From assembly GCA_963772515.1 (NCBI GenBank), contig CAVYXC010000005.1, positions 62,001-126,000 on the forward strand: 64,000 nucleotides of DNA, in the 5' to 3' direction. Within the stretch, counting starts at the first letter, position 1. Each line of letters starts with the position of its first letter. This DNA comes from JAFAHD01 sp963772515 (GTDB lineage: Bacteria > Vulcanimicrobiota > Vulcanimicrobiia > Eremiobacterales > Eremiobacteraceae). Under the pieces are notes generated by a model, which was not told where the DNA came from, ran no database searches, and saw nothing but the letters and a program-made list of their open reading frames with translations. Shown piece after piece: positions 32,884 through 41,972 of the stretch. The translations under genes and the position numbers were made by a program.

Positions 32884-33520
32884 GACCAAAGTGCTCATCG
32901 TCGAAGACCATGCGCTGACGCGTACCGGTCTGCGCACTGCGTTGGATTGCAACGCCTCGCTTGAGGTCATCGGCGAGGCCAGCGACGGCGAGGCGGGATG
33001 GGAAGAGGCGCTGCGCCTCAAGCCGGATGTCGCCGTGGTCGATATCGGTTTGCCGGGAATCGACGGCATCGAACTCACGCGACGCATCCGCGAGGCATTA
33101 CCGAAGACCAAGGTGCTGATCCTCACGATGCACGACATGGATGAGGAAGTCGTCGCCGCTCTGGCCGCCGGTGCTGACGCGTACTGCCTGAAGTCGGCTG
33201 ATCCCGACCGCATCGTGGACGCGGTGAAGGCGGCTGCGTCCGGCGGCGCGTACTTCGATCCCGGCATCGCTCACGTCGTCCTGCGCGCGTTCAACCGGTC
33301 CGACCGCGCTGCCGGTTCGGCGGAGGGATCGCCGCTGTCGCCGCGCGAGACCGAGATCCTCGCCCTGATCGCAGCCGGTACCAGCAACGCCGAGATCGCG
33401 CAGCAGCTGACCATCGGGCTGGGCACGGTCAAAGGACACATCCGCGACATCATGGAGAAGTTATCCGCGTCCGACCGCACGCATGCCGCGGTCATCGCGT
33501 TGCGGCGCGGGCTTATCTGA
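32876..33520 (+). CDS. NarL/FixJ-type response regulator
   Basis: 214 aa. REC domain with phospho-acceptor Asp56 (VVDIGLPGIDG) and a C-terminal LuxR-type HTH (LSPRETEILALIAAGTSNAEIAQQL, then LGTVKGHIRDIMEKL). Ordinary KdpE is an OmpR-type regulator, so if this one controls kdp the wiring is different. Its TGA is directly adjacent to the stop of the facing beta-helix gene. Confidence 0.93.
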   Translation: MAKTKVLIVEDHALTRTGLRTALDCNASLEVIGEASDGEAGWEEALRLKPDVAVVDIGLPGIDGIELTRRIREALPKTKVLILTMHDMDEEVVAALAAGADAYCLKSADPDRIVDAVKAAASGGAYFDPGIAHVVLRAFNRSDRAAGSAEGSPLSPRETEILALIAAGTSNAEIAQQLTIGLGTVKGHIRDIMEKLSASDRTHAAVIALRRGLI

Positions 33521-36500
33521 TTACGGGCGATAGCCCAGCAGACGGCGCAGCACGCCCGTGATCGTCAGCAGCGCCAGCGGTATCAAGAACCAACCGATGA
33601 TGCGCTCTGCGTTGGCGAGATGCCACGCAGTCACCGCAGTGCCGGCGACCGGACACGCCGACACGCGCCATTGGGTCACGAGCGCCGGATCGAATGACGC
33701 GTACACGGCGATGCTCAGCGCTGCAGCATCGGAGACAGGCGCGCGCGCATCGCACGCATAGGGTGGCGTCGGCTGCGCGGCCGCGGCGTACGGCGCGGTC
33801 GCATCTTGCTGCGCGGGCGGCATAGCCATGCCCGGCACGGCCGCGAACAACAGCGCCGCGAGCAACGGCGGCGCGAACAGCCATGCCAGCATGCGCCACG
33901 GCCGCACGCCATACCCGGTGACGACGCGCACCGTGCGGTCCGCGATGAGCCGCAGCAGATCCGCCCAGAACGCAGCGGACCAGACCGGTGAGCGCGACAA
34001 CGTGATGCCGTCGCCTGCGAGTTCGCGGCGCATGTAAAACGCATCCGCGGCCATCGTTCGCTGCGCGCGTGCCGGGCGTCCGGCGGCGCGCGTCGTGCGC
34101 TCCGCACGACCCGCGGGAAACGCCGCGTCATCAGCTGCTTGTGCGGCCGATTGCAGCACGATGAAATGTCCGCCACGCAAGTCAACGGTGATGCCGCGAT
34201 CGAGCGAACGCGGCGCCGGCGGTGCTGTCGCCAGTTCGCCATTCGTGCGGCCCGTGCGTTTCGGTACTGGCGCGGCGACTTCGGCCGCGCGCTCGCCGAG
34301 CTCGAGACTGCGGAAGTGCATCCAACGCAGATCGAGCGGTGCCCCGAAGGTGGCGTCGCTGAAACGCGCTTGGCCGCCGACACGCGCGCCCACAAATCTC
34401 GCTTCGGCTGCAAAGGCGGTGCGTTCGAACGAGAGATCGGTCTTCACCTCAGATCCGTCGAACACCGCGCGCTGCGCGAACGTGCAGCGCGAAAGGTCGG
34501 CGTGTCCGGCGACGCGCATCGCATCGAAGCGCGCGTCGCCCTCGAAGGCGGCGCCAGCGAACTCCAGGTTCGCTCCGATGGTGATCCCCTCGAGATCCGC
34601 GCGACCGCCGAACCGAGCGGCGCGGCCGAGCAGCGCCGCGCCGAATATCGCGCCTGAGAACTCGGCGGATTGCGCATACCGCGCGCCCTCGAAGGCAGCG
34701 TGCTTGGCGACGCTCATGCGGTGGAACACGCTCGGCCCGGCGAACGTGCAGCCTCGCGCGTCGAGCGCTCCTGCGATCATCACGTCGTTGCAGCGCAGCT
34801 CGCCGTGGAACGATGTCTCGGTCAAGTCGAGCGAGCCCGTGGTCTCCAAGCCGTCGAACAGCGCCGCCGCGGCAAACGCCGCCCTGGCAAAGGAGGCGCT
34901 TCCGCCGATGTGCGCAGACCGGGCGTCTGCCACCCCGTCGAAACTCGCACCCGTACACGCGAGCGCGCCGCCCGCCGAGAGCGCGCCGAATTGCGCCTCG
35001 CCGGCGAAATGAGCGCCGGCGAAATCGACGCCGCCGACCACGCGCCCGACGCCGATGTTGACGCCGCGCGAAAAGGTAGCGCCGGCCGCCTGCAGGCCGC
35101 CGCCCAGTGCGACGGCACGCAGGGAACACGCGCCGCGCAGCGTGGCGCGCTCCAAACGCAGATCGCCGCCGATCTTCGCGCCCGCGAATGTCGCGTCGCC
35201 GTCAAAGCGCGCCTCCGTCGCGATCAGGTTCGCCTTGGCCGATAGGTTTGCGCAGTGTGCCTCGCCCTCGAACACCACGCCGCTCAAGTCGAGATCGCCC
35301 GCGCAGTCCACGTCGCTGAGGTCGGCGCGGCCTGAGAAGGTCGCATGCTCCGCGACCATCGAACCGGCGCGCAGCGCCTGGAAACCGGCAGCGCCGCGAA
35401 ACGTCGTCCAGCGGAAGCACGCCGCACCATCGGCGCGCGCGTTGGCAAAGTCCACGTCGCGCTCGAAGGTCGCGCGCGTGCAGTCGATGCTTCCCAAACG
35501 CGCGCTCGCAAACACCGCCGGCGCGCGGAACGTCGCGTGGGTAAAATCTGCGGCGCGCGCCACGCGCGCGTCGGACATGTCCGCATCCTGCTCGAACGTG
35601 GTCGACTCGCAGCTCAATGCGCCGCCGATGTCGGCGTTGCGCATCGCAACCGCGCCCTTGAAGGCCGCGTCCTCGAGGTTGACGTCGCCGCCCACGCCGA
35701 CGCCGGTGAACGTCGCGTCGCGTTCGAACGTCGATTGCAGGCACAGCAGGCGTCGCGCGATGCGGGCTTCTTTGAGCGAAACCGGACCTTGGAAGGAGAT
35801 GTTGGAGAGCGTCAGCTCGCCGAGCTGCGCCGCTTCGAAACCGACCTCGCCCGCGAACGATGCAGCCGCCGCAAGCACCGCATCGGCGACGCGCGCCGCG
35901 CGAAACGCCGATCGTCCCCGAATAGAGGCTTCGCTCAGTTCGAGCTGGCCGCCGATCTGCGCGCGTTCGAGCGTCAGGTCGCCGCCGAACAATGCACGCT
36001 TAGCACTGGTGTGGCGTATGACCGAAAGCTCGCTGAAGATCGCATCGCCTTCGATGCGCGCTTCGTCGAGGATGAGGTCCGCGCCGATCTGCGGTTCGGT
36101 AAGCCGCACGCCGCGCACCGTCGCGCCGGCCGCGCTGAGCGAGACGCCGACCCGCGTGCCGCTGCCCGTAAGCGCGCCATCGAGGTGCACCCCGTCGAAC
36201 GTCAGCGATCCGCCGACGACGACGTTGCTGAGATCGACCGCGCTCGCGAACCGGGCGCGCGTGAACGAGACGTCGCTTTCGGCGCGCAATCCGGCGAGCT
36301 GGACGGCGCCGTCGAAGACGGTGCCGTCGAAGCGGGCGGCCTGCAAGAAACGTGCTTCGCCAAGGTCGATGCTCGAGACCCGCGCATTGGTCAGCGAGAA
36401 AGCCGCGGGGATGTATCGGCCTTCGAGCTCGAGGGCGCCTGCGACGATCGCGTTGTCGATGTCGACCGCCAAGCCAAGGCGCACCGCTTCGACGATCCAC

Positions 36501-36601
36501 TCGGCGCGCACGATGCGTGAGGTCTCCGGACTCTCGCCCGGCAGGTGCAGCGCGGTGCCGGCCAGGATCGCCTGCAGTTTTTCGTCGTCGATGACGTCCA
36601 T
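33521..36601 (-). CDS. Large pentapeptide-like beta-helix membrane protein
   Basis: 1,026 aa. Residues of about 45-790 are made of roughly 20-residue repeats of the form GxLxLxxAxFxGxAxFxxAxI, with Phe or Leu at regular five-residue spacing, as in pentapeptide-repeat right-handed beta-helices, though more degenerate than A(D/N)LxX. A low-complexity Ala/Arg/Thr stretch follows, then two TM helices (about 905-930 and 1000-1018) flanking a Cys-containing segment (YACDARAP..., RVSACPVAG). The ATG overlaps the ribH stop (ATGA), so it is translationally coupled to riboflavin synthesis. Function unknown. Confidence 0.8.
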   Translation of the reverse strand: MDVIDDEKLQAILAGTALHLPGESPETSRIVRAEWIVEAVRLGLAVDIDNAIVAGALELEGRYIPAAFSLTNARVSSIDLGEARFLQAARFDGTVFDGAVQLAGLRAESDVSFTRARFASAVDLSNVVVGGSLTFDGVHLDGALTGSGTRVGVSLSAAGATVRGVRLTEPQIGADLILDEARIEGDAIFSELSVIRHTSAKRALFGGDLTLERAQIGGQLELSEASIRGRSAFRAARVADAVLAAAASFAGEVGFEAAQLGELTLSNISFQGPVSLKEARIARRLLCLQSTFERDATFTGVGVGGDVNLEDAAFKGAVAMRNADIGGALSCESTTFEQDADMSDARVARAADFTHATFRAPAVFASARLGSIDCTRATFERDVDFANARADGAACFRWTTFRGAAGFQALRAGSMVAEHATFSGRADLSDVDCAGDLDLSGVVFEGEAHCANLSAKANLIATEARFDGDATFAGAKIGGDLRLERATLRGACSLRAVALGGGLQAAGATFSRGVNIGVGRVVGGVDFAGAHFAGEAQFGALSAGGALACTGASFDGVADARSAHIGGSASFARAAFAAAALFDGLETTGSLDLTETSFHGELRCNDVMIAGALDARGCTFAGPSVFHRMSVAKHAAFEGARYAQSAEFSGAIFGAALLGRAARFGGRADLEGITIGANLEFAGAAFEGDARFDAMRVAGHADLSRCTFAQRAVFDGSEVKTDLSFERTAFAAEARFVGARVGGQARFSDATFGAPLDLRWMHFRSLELGERAAEVAAPVPKRTGRTNGELATAPPAPRSLDRGITVDLRGGHFIVLQSAAQAADDAAFPAGRAERTTRAAGRPARAQRTMAADAFYMRRELAGDGITLSRSPVWSAAFWADLLRLIADRTVRVVTGYGVRPWRMLAWLFAPPLLAALLFAAVPGMAMPPAQQDATAPYAAAAQPTPPYACDARAPVSDAAALSIAVYASFDPALVTQWRVSACPVAGTAVTAWHLANAERIIGWFLIPLALLTITGVLRRLLGYRP

Positions 36602-37068
36602 CAGATGTCGAACTTCCTTCGCAGCTGAGCCATCGCGACGGCGCTGCACGCGGCCTCGTAGCCCTTGTTCGAGCGCGCGCCATCTCCCGTGTGACCGGCG
36701 CTACTCCCGGCTGCGGCGTCCGCGCGCGCCTGCGCCTGTTCTAATGTATCGGTGGTCAGCACGCCGAAGATCACGGGCACGCCCGTGCGCAGCGCCACAT
36801 CGGCGATGCCGCGCGCGGCCTCGGCGGCGACATGCTCGAAATGCGGCGTCTCGCCCCGGATCACGCATCCCAGGCAGACGATCGCGTTGTACTTCTTGGT
36901 CTGGGCGAGCCACAGCGCTGCTAGCGGCAGCTCGAACGCGCCGGGCACTTCGAATGCGTCGATCAGATCGGGCTCGATCGCCGCGTCGGCGAAGCCGCGT
37001 CGCGCGCCGTCGAGCAGCGGCTGCGTGATCTGCGCGTTGAAGCGGCTGCGGACGACGGCAAAGCGCAT
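36601..37068 (-). CDS. ribH: 6,7-dimethyl-8-ribityllumazine synthase
   Basis: Penultimate step of riboflavin synthesis; forms icosahedral or pentameric shells. 155 aa: FNAQITQPLLDGA, FEVPGAFELPLAA, GCVIRGETPHFEHVA, FGVLTTDTLEQA, and NKGYEAACSAVAMAQL. Lies 13 bp after ribBA. Confidence 0.95.
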   Translation of the reverse strand: MRFAVVRSRFNAQITQPLLDGARRGFADAAIEPDLIDAFEVPGAFELPLAALWLAQTKKYNAIVCLGCVIRGETPHFEHVAAEAARGIADVALRTGVPVIFGVLTTDTLEQAQARADAAAGSSAGHTGDGARSNKGYEAACSAVAMAQLRRKFDI

Positions 37069-37081
37069 GCGGCGCGGGCCT

Positions 37082-38290
37082 CTATCGGCCCGTCGGCTCG
37101 AAGAGGTGGCCGAGCTTCTCTTTCTTGGTGCGCAGATAGTCCGCGCTGTGTTCGTCGCCCTCGACGATCAGCGGGATGCGGCCCGTCATCTTCAGCCCGT
37201 AGCCCTCGAGGCCGACGATCTTGCGCGGGTTGTTGGTGATGATCTTCATCTCGCGCACGCCGAGGTCGTGCAGGATCTGCGAACCGGTGCCGTACTCGCG
37301 GCTGTCGACCGGAAGGCCGAGCTTGACGTTGGCCTCGACCGTGTCGGCGCCGCTGTCCTGCAGCTCGTACGCGCGCAACTTATTGGCAAGGCCGATGCCG
37401 CGGCCTTCTTGATGCAGGTACAAGAACACGCCGCGCCCCGTCTTGGCGATGATCTGCAGCGCGGCGTCGCGCTGCGCGCCGCAGTCGCAGCGCTTGCTGC
37501 CCAGCGCGTCGCCCGTGAGGCACTCGGAGTGGACGCGCACCGGCACGTCGCGGCCGTCGCCGATATCGCCCATCACCATCGCGACGTGACACGCGTGGTC
37601 CACCGACGACTCGTACGCGTAGCCGGTGAAATCGCCGTAGCGCGTCGGAAGCTTGAACGTCGCGATGCGCTGCACCAGCTTCTCGTGCCGCATGCGATAG
37701 GCGATGAGATCGGTCACGGTGATCATCTTGAGTCCGTGCTCGGCGGAGAACGTCTCCAGCCGCGGCCGGCGCATCATCGAGCCGTCGTCGTCGAGGACTT
37801 CGCAGATGACGCCGGCCGGGTAGAGGCCTGCGAGCTGCGCTAGATCGACTGCGGCTTCTGTCTGACCGGCGCGCACGAGCACGCCGCCCTCGCGCGCGCG
37901 CAGCGGGAAGGTGTGGCCGGGGCAGACGAAATCGCTGGGCTTCGAACGCGGATCGAGCAACGCGGCGATCGTGGCAGCGCGATCGTAGGCCGAGATCCCG
38001 GTCGTCGTGCGCCCCTTGGCCTCGACCGACACCGTGAACGCGGTCTCGAGCGGCGACGTGTTCTCTTGCACCATCATCGGGATGTGCAGCTCTTCGAGCC
38101 GGCGCCCGATGATCGGCACGCAGATGAGACCGCGGCCGTACTTGGACATGAAGTTGATCCCATCAGCGGTGACCATCTGGGCCGCCATCGTGAGATCGCC
38201 CTCGTTCTCGCGATCCTCGTCGTCCATGACGACGATCATCTTGCCGGCGCGGATGTCGGCGATCGCGTCTTCTATGCGTGCGAGCGGCAT
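37082..38290 (-). CDS. ribBA: Bifunctional DHBP synthase / GTP cyclohydrolase II
   Basis: 402 aa fusion. The N-terminal half is 3,4-dihydroxy-2-butanone-4-phosphate synthase (VVMDDEDRENEGDL, GHTFPLRAREGGVLVRAGQTEA). The C-terminal half is GTP cyclohydrolase II with Zn ligands in ECLTGDALGSKRCDCGAQ and HQEGRGIGLANKLRAYELQD. It provides both precursors for RibH and RibE. Normal length. Confidence 0.97.
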   Translation of the reverse strand: MPLARIEDAIADIRAGKMIVVMDDEDRENEGDLTMAAQMVTADGINFMSKYGRGLICVPIIGRRLEELHIPMMVQENTSPLETAFTVSVEAKGRTTTGISAYDRAATIAALLDPRSKPSDFVCPGHTFPLRAREGGVLVRAGQTEAAVDLAQLAGLYPAGVICEVLDDDGSMMRRPRLETFSAEHGLKMITVTDLIAYRMRHEKLVQRIATFKLPTRYGDFTGYAYESSVDHACHVAMVMGDIGDGRDVPVRVHSECLTGDALGSKRCDCGAQRDAALQIIAKTGRGVFLYLHQEGRGIGLANKLRAYELQDSGADTVEANVKLGLPVDSREYGTGSQILHDLGVREMKIITNNPRKIVGLEGYGLKMTGRIPLIVEGDEHSADYLRTKKEKLGHLFEPTGR

Positions 38291-38303
38291 ATCTTCCTTT
38301 TGA

Positions 38304-38900
38304 TTACTCGATCGTCAAGAGCGCTTGGACGTAGCGTGCGACCGGATCGACTTCGAGGTTGATCGTGTCGCCCTCGTCAGCGCGGCCGAATGTCGTGCGC
38401 GCGAGCGTCTCCGGGATGAGCGCGACGGCGAACGACGTCCGTGCCGGATCTACTTCGGCAACCGTGAGGCTCACTCCGTCGAGCGCCACGTAGCCCTTTG
38501 CTACAATCATCGGCCTTACCGACGCGGGGACTGAGCACCAAAGGCGGAAACCCGGCCCTTCCGGGACCTTGCTCTCGATGGTCGTCGTTGTGTCGACGTG
38601 TCCGTAGACGAGATGACCGCCCATCGGATCGCCCAGATGAAGACTCGGTTCGAGATTGACGACGTCGCCCGTTTCCAACGCGCCGAGATTCGTGCGTGAC
38701 AGCGTCTCGGGCACGACGTCGAACGCAAGTCGCCCGCGGTGCGCCTCGACGACCGTGAGACACACGCCGTTGACGTTTATGCTCGCGCCCGGCGTTTCGC
38801 TTTCGCTGAGGGGCGAACTTTCGATGACGAGGCGCCGCGCGCCCGACTGCGTGCTGACGCTGACGACCGTGCCTTGATGCGCGATGAGTCCCGTGAAGAT
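38304..38900 (-). CDS. ribE: Riboflavin synthase with apparent ATC start
   Basis: 198 aa if started at ATC 38900. The N-terminus then reads (M)FTGLIAHQGTVVSV and continues INVNGVCLTVVEAHRG, which is exactly the family's conserved first barrel. The second barrel follows (SVPASVRPMIVAKGYVALDGVSLTV). No ATG, GTG or TTG exists in frame between the upstream region and GTG 38765; using that GTG would delete 45 conserved residues. A GGAGG sits 7 nt before the ATC. The first 124 bp lie inside the ribD 3' end. Initiation at ATC is inferred; a sequence error at the start codon is possible. Confidence 0.85.
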   Translation of the reverse strand: MFTGLIAHQGTVVSVSTQSGARRLVIESSPLSESETPGASINVNGVCLTVVEAHRGRLAFDVVPETLSRTNLGALETGDVVNLEPSLHLGDPMGGHLVYGHVDTTTTIESKVPEGPGFRLWCSVPASVRPMIVAKGYVALDGVSLTVAEVDPARTSFAVALIPETLARTTFGRADEGDTINLEVDPVARYVQALLTIE

Positions 38901-39997
38901 AGGTGCACCTCCAGGCCGGCGGATATGAACGTGTCTCGTCCGATCGCGCGGACGGTTTCGACGCGCGCGCGCGGAACCGGCGGTGCCTGCACTGGTCGCG
39001 AGCGCGGGTCATTGCGCGCAGGCGTGACGTCGAAGCGGATCGGTGCGATCAACCAGTGGATGCGATCGACAAGACGCGCGGACAACAACGATCGCGCGAG
39101 CGTCGGCCCGGCTTCGCATAGCACGCTTAAGTGTCCTTGCCTGCCGAGACGCGCCAGCAGGTCGCGCATGTCCACACGTCCATCGCGCGTACTTGCGCAG
39201 ATCATCACCTGCACGCGATGCTTATCCAGCGCGGCGCGCACGGCACGCGGCATCGCACGAGTCGTCGCGACGATGGTGCGAGCGGCGCGCTGATCCGTCA
39301 CGAGTTTCGATCCCAGCGGTATGCGCCCGCGAGAATCCACCACGACGCGGATGTAAGGCACCGCGCGCCGATGCGGCGGGCGAACGGTGAGCAGCGGATC
39401 GTCGACGATCGCCGTGCCGACGCCGATCATCACCACGTCATGTTCGATGCGCTCGCGGCGCGTGAAACGCGCGGCGGCCGCACCGGTGATCGGCGTGCGT
39501 TCTCCTTTACGGCGCGCCATGTACCCGTCAAGCGTCTGCGCGATCTTGAGCGTGACGAACGGGCGGCCGTACGTGCGCTGCGTGATGTACGCGCGATTCT
39601 GTTCTCGCGCCTCCGCGGCGCCGTCGCCGATCTCGACACCGATGCCCGCGCGCCGCAGCGCTGCGATGCCGCGGCCACGCACTTTGGCGTCAGGGTCTTC
39701 GAGTGCGATCATCACGCGTGCGATGCCGGCGGCGATGATCGCCGTCGTGCAGGGCGGTGTCCGCCCCTGATGCGCGCATGGTTCGAGAGTCGAATACAAG
39801 GTCGCGCCGCGCGCGCGCGCGCCGGCGTCGCGCAATGCCACTCGCTCCGCGTGCGGCGAGCCCGTGCGGCGATGAAAGCCCTGGCCGATGACCCGCCCGT
39901 CGCGCACGATTACCGCGCCGACCAGCGGGTTCGGGCTCGTGTCGCCGGTCGCGCGCGCGGCAAGCGCGAGCGCGCGCCGCATATGCGTGCTTGGCAT
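38777..39997 (-). CDS. ribD: Bifunctional riboflavin deaminase / reductase
   Basis: 406 aa. N-terminal deaminase with Zn/active-site motif HAERVALRDAG and EPCAHQGRTPPCT; C-terminal reductase with FVTLKIAQTLDGYMARRKGE, DDPLLTVR and LCEAGPTLARSLL. About 365 residues is typical. The last 40 residues (a Ser/Arg/Ala/Lys-rich tail) are read through the ribE N-terminal coding region in another frame and are probably dispensable. Starts 35 bp after comF. Confidence 0.94.
   Translation of the reverse strand: MPSTHMRRALALAARATGDTSPNPLVGAVIVRDGRVIGQGFHRRTGSPHAERVALRDAGARARGATLYSTLEPCAHQGRTPPCTTAIIAAGIARVMIALEDPDAKVRGRGIAALRRAGIGVEIGDGAAEAREQNRAYITQRTYGRPFVTLKIAQTLDGYMARRKGERTPITGAAAARFTRRERIEHDVVMIGVGTAIVDDPLLTVRPPHRRAVPYIRVVVDSRGRIPLGSKLVTDQRAARTIVATTRAMPRAVRAALDKHRVQVMICASTRDGRVDMRDLLARLGRQGHLSVLCEAGPTLARSLLSARLVDRIHWLIAPIRFDVTPARNDPRSRPVQAPPVPRARVETVRAIGRDTFISAGLEVHLSSRDSSRIKARSSASARSRARGASSSKVRPSAKAKRRARA
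38908..38912 (-). promoter_or_regulatory. Shine-Dalgarno supporting the ATC start of ribE
   Basis: GGAGG on the minus strand, 7 nt upstream of the ATC codon at 38898-38900, inside the ribD coding sequence. Strong match and ideal spacing, which is the main DNA-level argument for initiation there. Confidence 0.65.
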
Positions 39998-40032
39998 CGC
40001 CGCCTAGTTTCACGAACCGGCGGCGCGTACCC

Positions 40033-40674
40033 TCACGGTCTGGTCGCGGCGCAGATCACCGCGACGCGCGTCGCGCCGCATGCGCGCAGGACGCGTGCGC
40101 ATGCTCGGATCGTCGCGCCGGTGGTGACGACGTCATCGACCAAGACGACCTGTTGGCCGCTCAGCGCTTTTGCTTGCGCCCCAGGGGCGAACGCGCCGCC
40201 GACGTTCTCCTCGCGCGCGCGCAGCCGCAGCCCGCTTTGCGGCGAGGTCGGCGTCGAGCGGCACAGTGCCGCGGGCATCACCTGCAAGGCGCCGCGCCCA
40301 GCAGCGCACCACGCGCGCGTCAGCGCGCGTGCCAGCGTGTCGGCCTGGTTGTATCCGCGCCAACGCGAACGTGCCGCATGCAGGGGCACCGGCACGAGCA
40401 TCTTGGCATCGGGGTCTGCTTTGATTGCGAGCGCCCGGGCGATTTCGTCCGCGACATCCAGCCGGTTTGCGTATTTGAGAGCGAGGACCACGCGGCGCAG
40501 AACACCATGAAAGGTTCCGAGCGCCACCACGCGCTCGACCTCCGCGATATCGTGCCGGACGACCAGGCGCGCGCTTGCGAGAGCGCGGCGGCAGTCGAGG
40601 CACAGCGCCTCCGCGAATGCGCCGCACGCCGCACAACGGGTCGGGGCAAGAACATCTAGGACGGCAGCGAGCAC
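40033..40674 (-). CDS. comF: ComF-family phosphoribosyltransferase-like protein
   Basis: 213 aa from the GTG at 40674. N-terminal zinc-finger Cys pairs (CAACGAFAEALCLDC), LGTFHGVLRRVVLALKYANR, VPVPLHAARSRWRGYNQADTLARAL, and the PRPP-binding signature VVLVDDVVTTGATIRACA. ComF proteins are linked to DNA uptake or DNA handling; enzymatic activity is not established. The reading frame stays open upstream across the spacer, so the start is a choice. Divergent from the ABC transporter by 112 bp. Confidence 0.85.
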   Translation of the reverse strand: MLAAVLDVLAPTRCAACGAFAEALCLDCRRALASARLVVRHDIAEVERVVALGTFHGVLRRVVLALKYANRLDVADEIARALAIKADPDAKMLVPVPLHAARSRWRGYNQADTLARALTRAWCAAGRGALQVMPAALCRSTPTSPQSGLRLRAREENVGGAFAPGAQAKALSGQQVVLVDDVVTTGATIRACARVLRACGATRVAVICAATRP

Positions 40675-40786
40675 ACCCAGCCCATCACGCGGCGCAACTC
40701 CGGCGGCAAGGTCGGCGCATCCGCAGGTCGGGGCATGAGCGCGACGAACGCCACGGTCTCGCCGCTCGAACGAGGGGATTTGACAC

Positions 40787-41971
40787 ATGAATCTGACGCG
40801 ACGCGACTTCATCAAGGCCGGCATCGCCGCCGGCGGGTTGGGCCTGCTGCCGCAAACGCTGCCGTCGAGGGCCGCCGCGAAAGACGCGCTCAAGATCGGC
40901 GTCATCCTGCCCTCGAGCGGCGTGTATGCCGAGCTTGGCGATCAGATCGGCAAGGGCATGCAGATGTACTTCGACGAGGTCCACAACAAGGCGGGCGGCC
41001 GCGAGATCGTGATCATCAACGAGAACGAGTCGAGCGACCCGAGCGTCGCGGTGTCCAAGGCGACCAAGCTCATCCAATCCGACAAAGTCGACCTGCTCGC
41101 CGGCATCGTCGCGACTCCGTCCGCCTACGCCATCCGCGATCTGGTGACCGACGCGCAAGTGCCATTGATCGTCGCCAACGCGGGCGGCGACGCGCTGACC
41201 CGCGCGCGCAAGAGCCCGTACATCTTCCGCACCAGCTTCTCAGCCTGGCAATTCGCTAACCCGCTCGGCACGTGGGTGGCGGACAAGTTCAGCAAACAGG
41301 TCTTCATGATCGCCGCCGACTACGCGTACGGGCGGGAGAGCGCCGCCGACTTCAAGGCCGCGTACACGGCAGGCGGCGGCAAGGTGATCGACGAGGTCTA
41401 TCCGCCGCTCGGCAGCCCCGACTTCTCATCCTACATCGCCAAGATCGCCGCGGCCAAACCCGACGCGCTGTTCGGCTTTCTCGCCGGCAGCGACGGCGTG
41501 ATCTTCCTCAAGCAATTCCAACAGTTCGGTCTGTCCAAATCGATCAGGCTCGCCGTGATCGGCGATATGGTCGAGGAGAACACGTTGGCGGCGGTCGGCA
41601 ACGCGGCCGAAGGCGCGCACAGCACGCTGCACTGGGCGCTGCTGCTCAAGAATCCGGAGAACGAGCGCTTCGTGCAGGACTACAATATCCGCTTCGGATC
41701 GGATCCCAGCGTGTACTCGATGCGGGGCTTTGACACGGCGCACGTCATCGTCGATGCGCTCAACAAACTCGATGGCGACACCTCGAACAAGAGCAAGGTC
41801 GTCCAAGCATTCGAGGCGGTGAAGTTCCAAAGCCCGCGCGGCCTCTTCGAATTCGACCCGGTGACGCACAACGTCATCCAGGACATCTATCTGCGCGAAG
41901 TCGTCCTGACCGGGACCGGCGACCACAACAAGGTCGTCTCCGACCTGGGCCGCATCCGCGACCCAGGCTGA
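40787..41971 (+). CDS. livK: Branched-chain amino acid ABC transporter substrate-binding protein
   Basis: 394 aa. Twin-arginine signal (LTRRDFIKAGIAAGG) then a type I periplasmic-binding fold: LKIGVILPSSGVYAELG, GREIVIINENESSDPSVAVSKATKLI, VDLLAGIVATPSAYAIRDL. RBS GAGGGG lies 11 bp before ATG. First gene of the transporter operon. Substrate specificity (Leu/Ile/Val, amides or other) cannot be read from sequence alone. Confidence 0.9.
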   Translation: MNLTRRDFIKAGIAAGGLGLLPQTLPSRAAAKDALKIGVILPSSGVYAELGDQIGKGMQMYFDEVHNKAGGREIVIINENESSDPSVAVSKATKLIQSDKVDLLAGIVATPSAYAIRDLVTDAQVPLIVANAGGDALTRARKSPYIFRTSFSAWQFANPLGTWVADKFSKQVFMIAADYAYGRESAADFKAAYTAGGGKVIDEVYPPLGSPDFSSYIAKIAAAKPDALFGFLAGSDGVIFLKQFQQFGLSKSIRLAVIGDMVEENTLAAVGNAAEGAHSTLHWALLLKNPENERFVQDYNIRFGSDPSVYSMRGFDTAHVIVDALNKLDGDTSNKSKVVQAFEAVKFQSPRGLFEFDPVTHNVIQDIYLREVVLTGTGDHNKVVSDLGRIRDPG

Positions 41972-41972
41972 C

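Noticed and set aside
35055..37028. 657-codon plus-strand frame
   Set aside because: Antisense to the beta-helix gene and ribH; Arg/Ser/Pro-rich translation mirrors the repeat codons on the other strand.
39998..40032. FMN riboswitch before the rib genes
   Set aside because: Only 35 bp separate comF and ribD, and no RFN-type conserved blocks are visible upstream of comF either.
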